Source: Pseudisothecium myosuroides (taxonomy: Eukaryota; Streptophyta; Bryopsida; Hypnales; Lembophyllaceae). Taken from it: a stretch of 64,000 bases of DNA. Positions 38,558 to 50,500 of this stretch are shown here, in pieces; the first letter of the stretch is position 1; each line of letters opens with the position of its first letter. The DNA is taken from NCBI GenBank assembly GCA_951799445.1, contig OX637292.1:20463296-20527295 (forward strand). Reading direction: 5' to 3'. The translations under genes were made by a program, and so were the position numbers. The notes under the pieces were generated by a model. It was not told the DNA's origin, ran no database searches, and saw only the letters and a program-made list of their open reading frames with translations.

Positions 38558-40439
38558 TGGAACCTGCACAGAGCAAAAGCAGCAACCGCAACACACAAAA
38601 GCAACAACCACAACACACAAGGAACCTAAACAGCACCAATTACGCAACTATGAAATACCCGATCGTTGAACCCTAAAACCGCAACACACAAAGAACCCAA
38701 ACATCACCAATTACGCAATAACCAAATACCCGATCGTACCCAATCGTTGAAGCGTGAACACTGAGCAAATGAGCAATTGAGCAGTGAGCAAGTGAGCACT
38801 GAGCACCAAACCGATTACAATGAACAAGAAAGCCTGAACTCAATGACAGAAACAAGATCAAAGCGTTGAACACGTCTAAACTCGCAAGATTGCAATGTGC
38901 AACCAACTCACCCCGAAACCTTTAAATTCAAATCAAACCTGAACCAGCAAGCATCCGCCTTCGCCAAGCACAGAGTTCAAGCCCACAACAGCTCCCTGCA
39001 ATTTTGAAATCCTCATTCACTCGTAGCCCCCGTTTCAGAGGCGAAGTGAATGCAAGAGACACTAAGCGCGCCTCCAAATTTTCACCACAACCCCGAGCTG
39101 GCAGAATTCCAGTGAGTTAGGAAATCAAAAACGCGGAATATGCCGCTTTCAAACTAGAATCTAACGCGCGCAGGCACTCAAGGCACGCATCTCAAGTGCA
39201 ATTTGGGAGATGGACGGTGGCGAAGTGCCAAACTAACAAATGATGAAACAAGAAGCATTGAAGGCGGCCATTAATGCGAAAACTTAGAAAAACCCCACCA
39301 GAAACAGGAAGACGAAGCTACTGAATGGGATTTGGGAGGGGAACCTCCTGAAACCCTGGCCGCGAAATGGAGGGCTTGGATGTCGCCGCCCTGCGAGAAA
39401 GCAAGGGCTCAGATTGCACCACGTCTACAAGGGAGCCGACTTGGAAGGGGATGAATGCTACCGGGCAACGAATGTCTGTAGGTTTGGGCGAATGGACAGG
39501 AAAACACATGTCCAGTTCGGCTCAAATGTTGGATTTCAAAAAAAATTTCATTACAGACATTTCGCACACAATTATTTTTGGTAGATTTGTGGCGATAATT
39601 CGCCAGTTTTAAGATCGCTGTCCAGGAGTCAGAAGAGGTTTATTCAAATCTTTGCACTTCTTCCCGCCCTTCCCTTTCGTGGGCATTCGTGCTCCTCCCC
39701 ACCCTTAACTTCTTTGCGGATCACTCTTTGTCATTCATACAAAGCCCTTGGATTGCAGTTACATTGCCCTCTTATTCTGCCGTTGTTAATCTCAAAAATC
39801 AGGGTTGCCTCTTTTGTAGAAATGTATTCACATAGAGTCAAATGAAGAAGATTGGGCTAGATTTTAGTAGATTGAGAGCACCCGTTAGGAGCTTGGCAAC
39901 CTATTTTGCTGCAACAATTCAAGGCTCCAAGGGACTTGAAGTTTTCTAGAAGAAAACAAAAGGTGAAAAAAAGACTGGATTATTTGGCACGCGACATATT
40001 GAAACCTGGATCTTGATGAAAGTGCATTATGCAAAACCTTCACCACCGCATGAACACATCTGTGTGTCAAATTTCTCGTCATGGCCCATGAAATTGTCTC
40101 ACAAGTTTTTTTGGTCTTCAATGTAAAGTTAAGTACTACGCTAGGGAGTTGCTTCCTTCACTGTTAGACAGTACGGTAGTCAAGATCTATGAAAACACTG
40201 AGCTCATATAAAACGTGAAACATTACATGAGGGAGCTAGCTTCCTGACACCCCCAAAATTTGCATCGACCGGCCACACCAAATTCCAATCTCCCTCTTGC
40301 TCTTCCTGCAAGCTTGTAGTCTGTACTCTCTCAATCTCAAGATCAATAAGCTTTGAGATAGACAACAAGCGATCGAAGAGAGATCAGCACATACGAGCAA
40401 AGGGGGGAGGGGGGGGGGAAGAATAGCGCGTTTCGACTT
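38558..40439. other. Upstream region of the hAT gene and intergenic
   Basis: Contains the 5' UTR and promoter of the minus-strand transposase gene (direct repeats of CGCAACACACAA and of AATTACGCAA at 38,590-38,720). No further gene is supported. A short ORF near 39,367-39,612 has no motif. Confidence 0.4.
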
Positions 40440-41488
40440 TCTGTGGGGTGGTAAATTCATGCATTAAAATGCTTTAATAAGAGACAGTCGCAACACTGAG
40501 AAATCATTCCTTTTTTTCCAATTCTGTGGACTGTGATCCCAACGGAGCCCTGTGAAATAAAGATTCCAATTTCACTAAGATATGTAGAGATTCAGGTCGG
40601 TTTTTCCTCAAATCACTAGCCTGCCTTATTCAGGTACCTTTGGAAGTACGTGTATCAATTACTGTACCTTAATATAACAATATGCATTCAGGCCTTGTGT
40701 GGAGCTTGTGCAAGTAATCATATATGAGAGCATGGCCACTGTTGCCCGGCCAAATAGCCACGGGGAAGAGGGGTTGGTGAGCTCTGTACAAATGGTGTGC
40801 ACTGTGACTTCAAGTTCCTCCACTGTGGGCTGGGCAACTCCCTCCACCATCATTGACAACTTGCATGTGCATTGAAAGCACTTTAACTTTAAATTTTTTT
40901 TTGAGATAACCTTAATCTTATTGACTCCAAGCCCCAAGGATGTGTCAGCTTAGTCAACTCTGGGCCCTGGGAGGATTTCCTTGTTCATTGGATGCTAAGG
41001 GGAAAAGGCCAAAGTGTGGCGTGCCCTGAATCCAAAAAACATTCTGGCGAGTGGGAGTGGGGGATGCCCTGGCTCCCGGCCCCTGCCAACCACCTCCGGG
41101 CCAGGTGTGGTGAGTGGGGGTGGACATGCTCTGAGTGCAAGTGTGTGCAGTCACTGCGCTTGGGAAAGATCTCAATGCCCTCTTTTGTTTGATGGGTAAT
41201 TAATATGTTGAAGCTGATCTAATGAATCTGTAGCATAATCTTGTACAGACGTGTTTCAGCAGAGGGGTTTTTGTTGATTTGGCGGCCATTTGCACCAAAG
41301 TAATGGGACCTGCACCATGCCCTTCGAATAAAATAGTATTGAAAGGGCAACAAATCACCCGAAAACTTCAAATTAAAAAAAAATCTTGGATGTAATCGTT
41401 AGATGAATGTTGAAATGTGGAGCATTACTCTAATATTCAATATCGCCACTTTGGCACTTCATAAAAAATTGAAAAAAAAAATAACCCG
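40440..41488 (+). other. Flank of a third segmental-duplication unit
   Basis: Sequence near 40,447-40,477 (GGTAAATTCATGCATTAAAA...) recurs at 63,679-63,710, upstream of the last LPTNW gene. The stretch 40,690-40,760 (GTGTGGAGCTTGTGCAAG) matches 32,852-32,880, and 41,170-41,250 matches 32,915-32,987. This places the region in the same duplicated unit as the headpiece exon that follows. A GC-rich patch at 41,010-41,160 has ORFs on both strands without motifs. Confidence 0.6.
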
Positions 41489-41595
41489 ACGTGTTTATGT
41501 GAAGAACTTGGATCCTTGATTGGTATGGGCAAATCACAATTCTATGGATTATTGAAGTGGAAGCAAACACTAGGTATACAGATGTTGACCTTGTG
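41489..41595 (+). pseudogene. Degenerate villin-headpiece exon (copy 3)
   Basis: Aligns with the intact headpiece exon (GGATCCTTG-TTGGTATGGGCAAATC, AAGTGGAAGCAA) but carries an early disruption and loses frame before the terminal Phe. It ends about 180 bp before the 13-kb element. Confidence 0.75.
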
Positions 41596-41779
41596 TGCCT
41601 CAGTGCCTCCACCATGTCTGTATCCTCCTCCCAGGAATTTTATTTTCAATTATTCAATGTACACTGCACTGATATATTTATCTATTAGTGACGGCACAAA
41701 CTTAATGTCACTACAAAAATTTCTTTTTGGGCGAAGATTAGGAAAATATATTGTGATGTTTCAATCTACACTAGCCTAC

Positions 41780-41808
41780 AACCCATATTTAACTAATTAT
41801 GGACAAAT
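41780..41808 (+). repeat. Left terminal inverted repeat
   Basis: Begins AACCCATATTTAACTAATT, then TGGACAAAT after one variable base. A direct subterminal echo, GAATTATGGACAA, follows at 41,813-41,825. It is preceded by CTAC, the target duplication. Confidence 0.87.
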
Positions 41809-42704
41809 GCGCGAATTATGGACAATTTTTTCACTTAGCCTCCACTGCAGAGTAGAAAAACATGCTTGAAATGATGGAAAAGTATCGGCTGCCCTCCCAC
41901 ACATTGTGAAAATGTACATTTGGTAAGTCATAAAATGTTGCCATGAAGGAAACTTTGTTTTCCAAATGGAGAAGGAAGTAGTGGAGTTGCTTATTTGCAG
42001 TGGTTTTCGTGTGTGGTCAGAAGGTATGCCTATAACCGCGCCCCTGAAATGAAGAAAACTCCCAGTACAATTCCCATAATCCGAATCCATGTCAGCCTCA
42101 AACAACATGTAGTCTCAGCCTGGTGAAATGTATCGGCCGGCAGCCAACAAATGAGTAGACTAATGTGCCTAGCGAGAATAAAACAGAGCGGAGAACATGA
42201 GTGAGAGCTGAGCAATCCGGTTGAGTAGCGCACTAAAGAGCATTATTTGTAAAACTGTCCTTAGCTGAACTTCATATAAACTGATAATAGAATTCCACAA
42301 GTTCGTCGCCATTCCATTACGAAATGATGTGTCATCCACCAAGCAGGAGTACCAAAAACGTTTTAGAGATTGCTGTACAGACCTACATTCCATGTGTCGG
42401 CCGACAGCCGATACATATGGTAACCATTAAACGCCCAGCCTGAACTAACTTCAGACATATAGTTACTCCCTTCCTGACCCCAAACGAGAATACAAAATGT
42501 GGACGTTCCTGGCTTTACCATTGATTGAAATCATCTTGTGGATAGAACAGTGCGCTTCGGCAGCAGCAAAGAGTGTTGTATCGGCTGGCAGCCAACACCT
42601 GCATCCGCGTACGAGAATCCCTGAGCGGAATGTCCTTGTAAATCCTCCGTAATCCGAATTCCGACTATCGGCTGGCAGCCGACAGATCCGAATCCGTAGC
42701 AGCG

Positions 42705-45700
42705 CTAATCATGTCTTTGTTCGTCTGCATCTGTGTCCAATGTTGCTCCCGCGGCCTCTAGATTTGCAAGTGCAGCAGCCACGGATGCCTCCGGGATGAT
42801 ATGAGAGTTGGGAGGTCCATTCTTTACATGCGAGGGCATTCTGTGCGAGTACAAGACCATGCTGACATGTACTATCTGTGGAAGAGTGAGTTCCTTGTGC
42901 CATCTCCTTGTCCAGCATTCCCTTGCCACCAGCGCCTTTCCTTCCCTCTTCGCCTTCATTGGAGTCCACCACTCTATTGTGAAGTTCCCATACGATGTCC
43001 CTGGAGTCCTGTTGACACATTCCAGTACCCGTCCCAACCAAACCGGCAGGTAATTGTTTTGACATGGTCTACAGAGCACAAAGTCTCCTAGCAAAACATC
43101 CCTGAATGGATTGAATGTCAGTCTGGGTCTGTCTTTGGCTGGTCCGCAGTATAGAGTATTCTCTGGTTCGTCCTCCGGAGTGGTGTCCAGTGAATGATAT
43201 GCTTCTGTCCCCTCCCCCGTAAAAGCGTCTCCGTGATCTCTTGTCCAGTCTGAGAGCGGCCACAATCCTTCTCGAAGCTCTGCTTGATTTTGTGGCATGA
43301 CTGAATTGATTTCCTTGTAAATTTTTTCCCAGTAAGCCACACACCCCGCCATTTCCTGTGCATATCGCTTGTTTCTGGCCATTCCCAATTTCCAGAATTC
43401 AATGTACTTTGCGATTCCATTTTTGATGAATGTTTGTTTCTCCCTGCATTCGCTCGCCCTTGCGACTTCTTTCTCTGCATTCCGCCTTTCTGTATTAATC
43501 TCCACGTTCCCCCAGAGTGCCTTGTAGGGCACTGGTCTAGGATCCCCCTGCGGTATTTTGGGTCTCCCATTTTCGTCCGCTGTCCACATTTTGACTGGAG
43601 GCCCCGGAGGCAGCCACGACGAATCCGTTGCCCTTTTCTTGTACCTCATGACCGGCCATCCCCGATCATCTCCATCTTCGACTACATAGAATTTGAATAT
43701 GTGTTTATCTCCGAGTCCGATGATCTTGTTTACGCCCTCATGATGGAATCCTCTGAGGTATTCCTTGAAGTCTGCGACCTCTTGCACGACCTCCGGGACG
43801 AATGCCACCGTCTTCTGCGAGTCCATGAACGCCTTCATGAGATCTGCTAGTACATACGTGTTCTTCTTTTTGATGAGTTTCGATAGATAACTGAAGTGCG
43901 CGTCAATGTCTTCGTGCGTATGCCCGACAATTAGAAATCCGACTGTAACTTCCTTAAATATGCGCCTCGCGGTGAGTAATGAGCAGAAAGCCATGAGGAA
44001 CCTATTTTTGTTGTCCTTTGCTAAGTTGTCCAGTTGCAAGAAGAGCTTCCTCGGCAATGGAATATGAGGCCGCCCTGATGTTTGAATGTTATTAACCTTC
44101 TCCTATGCCTGCGGAATGGATGAGTTGCACCTGGATTTTCCATGCATCAGAGCCTCAAAGAAGCTATTCTGCGGTGGTGATTTGAAGAGCACCTTCGACT
44201 CCCGCATAGGTGATGCTTCTAGCGCCCTAAGTACCCTACAGAGCGACGAAATTGTGAAATTTGAGTCCCCCGGCCAGAGCGAGGTGGAATAATGCGCATA
44301 TGCGCCATCTCCATGGCCATGTGTGAGCATGCCCGTGCAAGATATTGGCAATTGCCCTAGCCCCGCGGTGGCCTTTGTGACGCGCATCATCCTTGGAATT
44401 GCTGTCTTCTTGGTGTCCATTTTATCATGAATGATGCACAGGAACTCTGATGGATTTCTGACTGACTGCGCGGTCCATCCTCCATAGACATTTCTACATG
44501 CCCTTTGGTAGTTGAGATGTCTCTCTCTGTCGTCGACTAGCGCCTGCCACTCATCACAGCCCCTGGGATACTTTGCAATACACTCTACGAGGAAGTCACA
44601 TTCTGTGCATTTTGAGAAATTGCTTCCCACCGCCTTGACCTCTACATTTTTGAAATGTGTCTTCCGAAGGCGGCTGATCGCGGACTGCGAGACTAGCTCC
44701 AAATTGCATACCCTATTGACCTGAAGGACATCATTTGGCAAATGAGGTTGCGCAAAAAGGTTGAGCATTTGTATCGGCCGGCAGCCGACAGAGATGCAGA
44801 ACCTTGACTGAGGAAAGCAGAGAAGTATGCCTAAAGCGCCTGCCAACGTGCTTCCATTCCATAAGTACATGGTATCGGCTGGCAACCGACAAACAGTAGT
44901 ATGTAATGTCTAAATAGAAGAAGATGATGAACTTACTGAGTTTACTTGTTCGCGCATGTGATCCCACGTCATTGCCGAGGGCACGACCTTGAGACTGTCT
45001 ACGCGCTTATTCCCAACTAGCCTGAATTCGTTTGGCATCTGATCTGCATTCTCATTGATATTTGTCATGAGAGTTGCTTGGGCTTGAATTGTTTTCGGAC
45101 GTGGTCTTGTGGACCTCGCATTCCCATGCGATCCGCTGACCAATCCTCCTGCGGCCGCCGCCTTGTAAACATGGTATGCCCACCTTGAGACCCCGTGAAT
45201 GATACACCAAGCGTTTTCGCATACGTCTCTATTTGCAAGAGTAATGACTTTTTTACCTGGAACGATCCCCGGATGTATTTGAGTGTGCACCGCATATGCC
45301 ATTTCCCTCCTTGTCTCGAATGTGGCTGCGAAGAACTTCCTTCGTATATTTTTTGTTTCCTCCCAAGGAAACGTCTGGCAGCATCTGAGATTGCAGCACT
45401 TTTGCGAGCTGACCGCACGTATCTCCAACTCCGAGATCTTGAGCTGCAATTTGGATTTCCCACCGCGATCCTTGTGAGTGACTTTCCTGCACATCGACCG
45501 GTAGGGATTTCTGGGCACCCCCTGACATCCCTTGTCATCCGGCTCCTCCAGCAGAGCAACCTCTGAGCAGAGCGTGACCATCTCCGAGAGTAGCCTTCCC
45601 CCTTCTAATCTAGCCTGTGTTATCTTCCACCGCATGGATGTCATTTGCAGTTCCTCATTTTCCGAGACCAACATGACCCCTACCTCTGAATCTCTGAGAA

Positions 45701-46871
45701 CGCGATCGTCGCAGGCTCCCTCCGGTAGGCAGACTTGTATCATTGCTCTTCCGAAGACTGAGAAATCGTCATTGAGAAGTTGGCAGTATTTATTCCTCCA
45801 AAGAGGTCTGTCCATGATGGGTAGCCCCGACTGCACGCCGTCCGAGTTCGCGTTGGATTCTCCACTACCTCCATGACCCCTAAAGTCGACCGCCTGAACA
45901 GAGCAGTCATTGCCGCTGCTCGGATAGCTGCCATCTACAGAGGTACTATAACCATGAACATTGTGAATTCCATGAGCAGATCCGCAGCATTGCCCGTCCG
46001 ATGAGTAGAGCCTATCCTCTCGATCGTCTTCATCCGATGCAGTGGCAGGAATCTGTTCATCGATCGAGTCCCCGAATTCCACGACTACATCGTTTGAGCT
46101 ACCTCCACTCTCCGGGCTCCTATCTAGCTGTGAGTGGATGAGATAGTCTCCTGTAATATCTGTCGGCTGGCAGCCGACATTCACGGTCGATGAACTAGGT
46201 GCCACGACCGGCCTCACCTTGTATCCACTCCATAGAATTCTAAATCCCACACAGCGGTTCAGTGTCATGAATTCTGGAATCTCGCAGTAGGCATTTTGAT
46301 CCTCGAACTCCTCGAGGACATGCAGAAGCTTGACGACGACGAAGAAGCTGTGTGGTACGCGGAAGCCATTCCAATATCCCTTCGGTGAGCATTCTACAAT
46401 GGATCCCACACCAGCATACTGCAGGTCATTACCGACCATCATCAGAAGTACAACCTCCATATTGACAGAGAGTGACAGGAATTGCTGTATGGGTTTCCCG
46501 TCCGTGTTTCCATGTGTCGGCTGGCAGCTGACACCAACGGAAGATGACCCTTCCGACTCCGCATAAGGATAAATATTTTTTGCCTCCCATACAATCGACC
46601 TTCCTGCGCATTGCCGGAGGAAGTGCAAGTCTGCCTCCGGAAACGGAATGGGCATGTCGAGGTTCGATGGAACATCTATCACCCGAACGCAAACAAGGCA
46701 TGGATCCTGCTGCACCACCTTCTCTACGACCGCCCTACCTGCGTAATATAGTCCTTCCAGTGTCAGCGCGACGACTGCTCCCTTCCGAATCTTCAACCTC
46801 CCAGAGCCTCCATTTCTTGTGAATGCTTCAATTACAGTGGTATCCAGCCCCGGCTCATCAAATGATGTCAT
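42705..46871 (-). CDS. Gene A: DUF8039-like plus DUF7869-type transposase candidate (one in-frame TAG)
   Basis: Exons on the minus strand are 46871-44937 and 44720-42705, with a good GTAAGT donor and phase-0 junction. About 1,316 codons. Residues ~29-100 and ~137-225 are tandem modules resembling plant DUF8039 (YYAGRAVVEKV ... MPIPFPEADLHFLRQCAGRS). A Cys cluster (CCNLRCC, ~494) and ALVDDRERHLNYQRACRNVY precede the DUF7869-type core. Its acidic triad candidates are IHDKMD (~743), LFLQLDN (~872) and GHTHEDIDAHF (~911), arranged as in RNase-H-like DDE transposases. That catalytic role is inference. A TAG at 44,103-44,105 (codon ~851) interrupts the frame between the first and second candidate Asp, so this copy may be dead or depend on readthrough. 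It is transcribed towards the left TIR. The start at 46,871 follows a strong TTTTAATTTCAG acceptor, implying a 5' UTR intron. Confidence 0.8.
44721..44936 (-). other. Intron of gene A carrying two palindromes
   Basis: Donor CTCA|GTAAGT and acceptor CCTTCAG|GTC. The palindromes at 44,774 and 44,875 lie inside. The intron could be read through as an open frame in part, but splicing joins VNS to VNRVCNLEL in the family-like order. Confidence 0.75.
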
Positions 46872-47305
46872 GGTACACAGTCTGAAATTAAAACCAGCGA
46901 TGTCGAATCTCCTGTTCAGTTCAATCGCGCTTCCCCTTGTCGGCTGGCAGCCGATACAACAATATCCATCACAGTAGACGACCTCATTGATGAGGATCAC
47001 CTATTTTCTGAACATGAGACTGACCTTGACATTGTGTCGGCTGGCAGCCAACACCTTGGACTGCATGGATATGAGAAGGACCTAAATCGAAACAGCTGAG
47101 GACCACTATAGCGGACAATATGAGCGCTGCAAATGACGATGACGCGTCTCAGACTGGATGAGAAACCATGGACGGATGAAAAAAGTGGATGAAATCGTAA
47201 TGATTGCGCCTCCCGGCTGGCAGCCGTCACTTCAGTAGGGAGGGGGGTATACTCCCCTGATCACTTTCATTTCAGCTCATTTCTAACTCTCCACGCTCAG
47301 GATCA

Positions 47306-47366
47306 GTCTCTCTCTCTCTCTCGCGCTCTCTCACTCATGCTCTCGCTCTCTCTCGTTGTCTCTCCC
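47306..47366 (+). repeat. CT-rich (TC)n tract
   Basis: Interrupted (TC)n microsatellite in the divergent promoter, on the sense strand of gene B. Pyrimidine tracts of this kind are common in plant 5' UTRs. Confidence 0.85.
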
Positions 47367-47454
47367 ACAGTCTCCCTGTTTTCTGGTCCCACGGCTTGCA
47401 GCCGACACTCCTCGGGTCATATAGTATCCGCTCCCCTGCCGCCGCATTTTTTAG

Positions 47455-47573
47455 GTCAGCCGCTCCGCAGATTAGGTCAGCCGATATCAGATCCAGGGCA
47501 GCCGATACAATTGGAGGCAGTAGTGAGCAGACGACCTCACCAGCCGACAGGAGACGCAGAGCAGCCGACACGA
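47455..47573 (+). promoter_or_regulatory. Five direct half-sites of the palindrome before the gene B start
   Basis: CAGCCG occurs in the same orientation near 47,458, 47,478, 47,500, 47,540 and 47,562, four of them as CAGCCGAYA, which is exactly the right arm of the palindrome. The array ends about 20 bp before the gene B ATG. It resembles an operator-like cluster; function is inferred. Confidence 0.6.
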
Positions 47574-47590
47574 CTTCCCTGATCCAGAAG

Positions 47591-50500
47591 ATGGCAACTG
47601 CCGATGCAGTCAGTGACAGGTACCATTCAATCCCTGTATCGGCTGGCAGCCGATACACTTTCCCCTTCCATGTTTTCCATGTTTGTATACGCTTGTTCAT
47701 TGCACGAATTCTGTGTCGGCTGGCAGCCGATACAGTTTCCCCTTCCATGTTTTCCATGTTTGTATACGTTCGTTCATTGCACGAATTCTGTGTCGGCTGC
47801 CAGCCGACAGCATCAGCACCTCCACTTTTTGTAGTCTGAATACATTATCGGCAGGCAGTCAATATAGTTCATTTTGTTGTCATGAATTACCAGAACTTGT
47901 ATCGGCTGGCAGCCGATACATTGTACCCCCTTACCGTATCGGCTGCCAGCCGACACTACTATGTAGCACGCTGAACTCATGTCTTCTGTGTGCAGTAAAC
48001 CTACCCTGCTCTTAAGACTCCTCGGTGAACAGATTCCGAATTCCGGGATATGTTCCGATGGGATTCCACCACGCGCAACTTGGAAAGCAAGTCCAGCAAT
48101 TCAGGAGTGGGGCCTTTGCTGGAGGGAGTTGACTGACGGGATAGTCGAGATTGCGTGCTCGTACAAGATGAAGGGAAACATGGTCCCGGTCAAGGGGAAG
48201 GTCATGTCCGTTATGGCGGTGGGTGACGCTGTTCATGTCCTCATCTGTCTGGTCCCACTTGCGAATCCGGAAGGGGAAGCGGACTACATCGCGGTGGAGT
48301 TGCCCTTCGACAAATGCACGGAGGAGGTCTGTGGAAATATGGCGATGGCGATGGGCATGACATTCGAGAAGAACCATCCCGTGGATGCTGAGGACCTGGT
48401 GCAGGGATGGTATATTCTCAAATCAGAAAGGGATGAGCGTAATGCGCTTGCCATTCGGGACCTGGAGAAAGGAAAGAAGAAGGTGCCCTTCGCAAGAAAG
48501 AAGCCGTCCAGCACACCGACTTTGGAGGCGGAAACTGCTGTCGTGGAGGCAGGGTCACCGAGCAAACCCAAGAGGAAGGGGAAAGATCCCAACAAGGCCT
48601 TCAAGATCACACTGGACGAGGCCCTACGTCGTGGGAATCACCTCACCACGAAGACAAAGGACAGCGAGGTGAACGCCATCTACGAGGCGTTGGACAAGGG
48701 GCTGGGGCATGCCTTCCCCTACAAGAAGCAACGTCTTCCGGGGGTCATCCAAGCTGACAGACTCCACATTGCACCAGATGATCTCAAGTACAGGAAGATC
48801 GCGAAGGACCGCCTGAAACAGGTATTGTAGCTCAAGATCTCTTCATTTGAACTGCCTTATATATAATACTCTACTTTTTATTCTATCGGCTGCCAGCCGA
48901 CACTTTGATGTAGGGTTTCTAATTGTCCAGGAAATCGTCATTGTAGGTGACAACGATGTATAAGGGATATGGGTCCATTCGAAAGAAGCCGGAAATCCAT
49001 GGAATTCCATTGAAGCGGAAGCCCTTGGAAACCGACAAAGGAGTGGATGCTGTCATGGACAAGTGTCCCCTTGTGGGAGACACCACAATGGTGAACGGTG
49101 TTTTTGTGCCCTGGTGGAAAGCTCCTGATGTGCATTGGTACATCATTGGTGGTCAGCATACCGTTACAGCATGCCTCGAACTCGCCAAGAACTTCCCCGA
49201 TGGCTCGGACGCAAAGAACGATCTTCTGGAATTTGAAGTCATTCCGGTTTGGACGGAAGACGCGGACACTCTCGTCAGGGTTTCAAACGCCTTGAACTTG
49301 AACATCGCGGAGAAGGTGGCCAAGGAGACGTTCCGATCTTGTGCGGAAATGGGGAGACCGGCATGGGTGAAGGCGGGATGTCCGGAGCCACATCGCGGGG
49401 GTGGAAAACCGTCAGCTGCGTTTGAGGTAGGCACTTCCGCTCAGCGTTCATTCTGATCATCGTATACGTGATGTGTGCACTAGTTCAAGACCTGCTTCTG
49501 AGTCGGCTGCCAGCCGATACAGATTCTCTTACAATTTCATGTTGTGAGTTGTGAGTCGTCTGTGTCTCTCGGCTGCCAGCCGATAGATTAGCCCGAGGTT
49601 CTGAATGTTGAGGACTTGCACTTCCGCAGGCAACGAAGCTGAAGGTGATGGCGCACTTCGTGGAGGAGAAAGTGTCATCGAAGCTGCCCCTCATCTTCAT
49701 CAAGGAGAACACCTGGGAACTGTGGACGGAGGTGTTCGACGCGTGGGAGAATGGAGAGCTCATTGGAGATGACGGGACTCTTCCGATACAACTCGTCAAT
49801 CGGAAGCCGCTCACGCACATCACAAAGACGGATCTCACGCCGACTCTGGGGCTGCGTGATTCAGACCTCTGCGAACTGGCGGACGAGATTGTGGCCCTTC
49901 GCGTCAGCATCAAGAACACAGCCAAGGCAAGGGGCTCGAGAGTGATCACCCTGTACGACTAGTGCAAGGACAAAAAGCTGGACAGGGTGGTCATGAACGA
50001 GATCATGTGGCTCCGCGAGAAGTTTCCCCTCCCCTGTAAGGATGCGACCTGGGTGCCCTACTCAGACGAGGCATGGCAGAAACTCGCGGACAAGGAGGGG
50101 TACTCTCCGGGTGTCGTCAGAAACGTCTAGAAGGATGTCAAGAAGGTCACGGAGGGGAACACATGGCTGAACGGACGTGTCAACCCCATGAACCCGACCA
50201 CGGATAAGTCCACGGACGGAAAGGCGCCGGGGGTATTCTACACGACATTGACGAAGTACTCCACGGTTGCGGTTCCACAGGAGACCGTCGCAGGGAGTAG
50301 TTCAAACCTCAAGTATGAATGTCGCCTGGGACAGAACATCGACGACGTCCTGGATTCGCTTCGGGAAAGCGCGGAGACAGACGGGCTGCAACCTACGGAC
50401 AAGAAGTTCTTTGTGCTCTTCGGGTATGCAAACGATGGGATTCCGTTGGGGATTAATAAGAGCGATTTCCAGGCCATCGCCAGATACGTCGAAATTCCCG

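Larger units (their letters stand above)
46872..47590. promoter_or_regulatory. Shared divergent promoter region of genes A and B
   Basis: Lies head-to-head between the two starts (719 bp). It holds four palindromes (46,940, 47,037, 47,213, 47,391), a CT-rich tract (47,306-47,366) and an array of half-sites next to gene B. A probable 5' UTR intron acceptor for gene A lies just before its ATG. The arrangement would allow one factor to control both genes, which is inference. Confidence 0.6.

Noticed and set aside
35065..39605. TGGCGAATT / AATTCGCCA as hAT terminal inverted repeats
   Set aside because: Only nine bases match, and the flanks show no 8-bp target duplication.
44057..44135. A short intron in gene A instead of the TAG codon
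   Set aside because: The only donor-like GT (after AAATCCAG) is phase 2 while the acceptor before GGCGGCCT needs phase 1. Reading straight through keeps one continuous frame, so an in-frame TAG is the simpler explanation.
48012..48377. Minus-strand ORFs opposite gene B exons
   Set aside because: Shadows of the plus-strand reading frame, which has phase-consistent splicing and recognisable domains.
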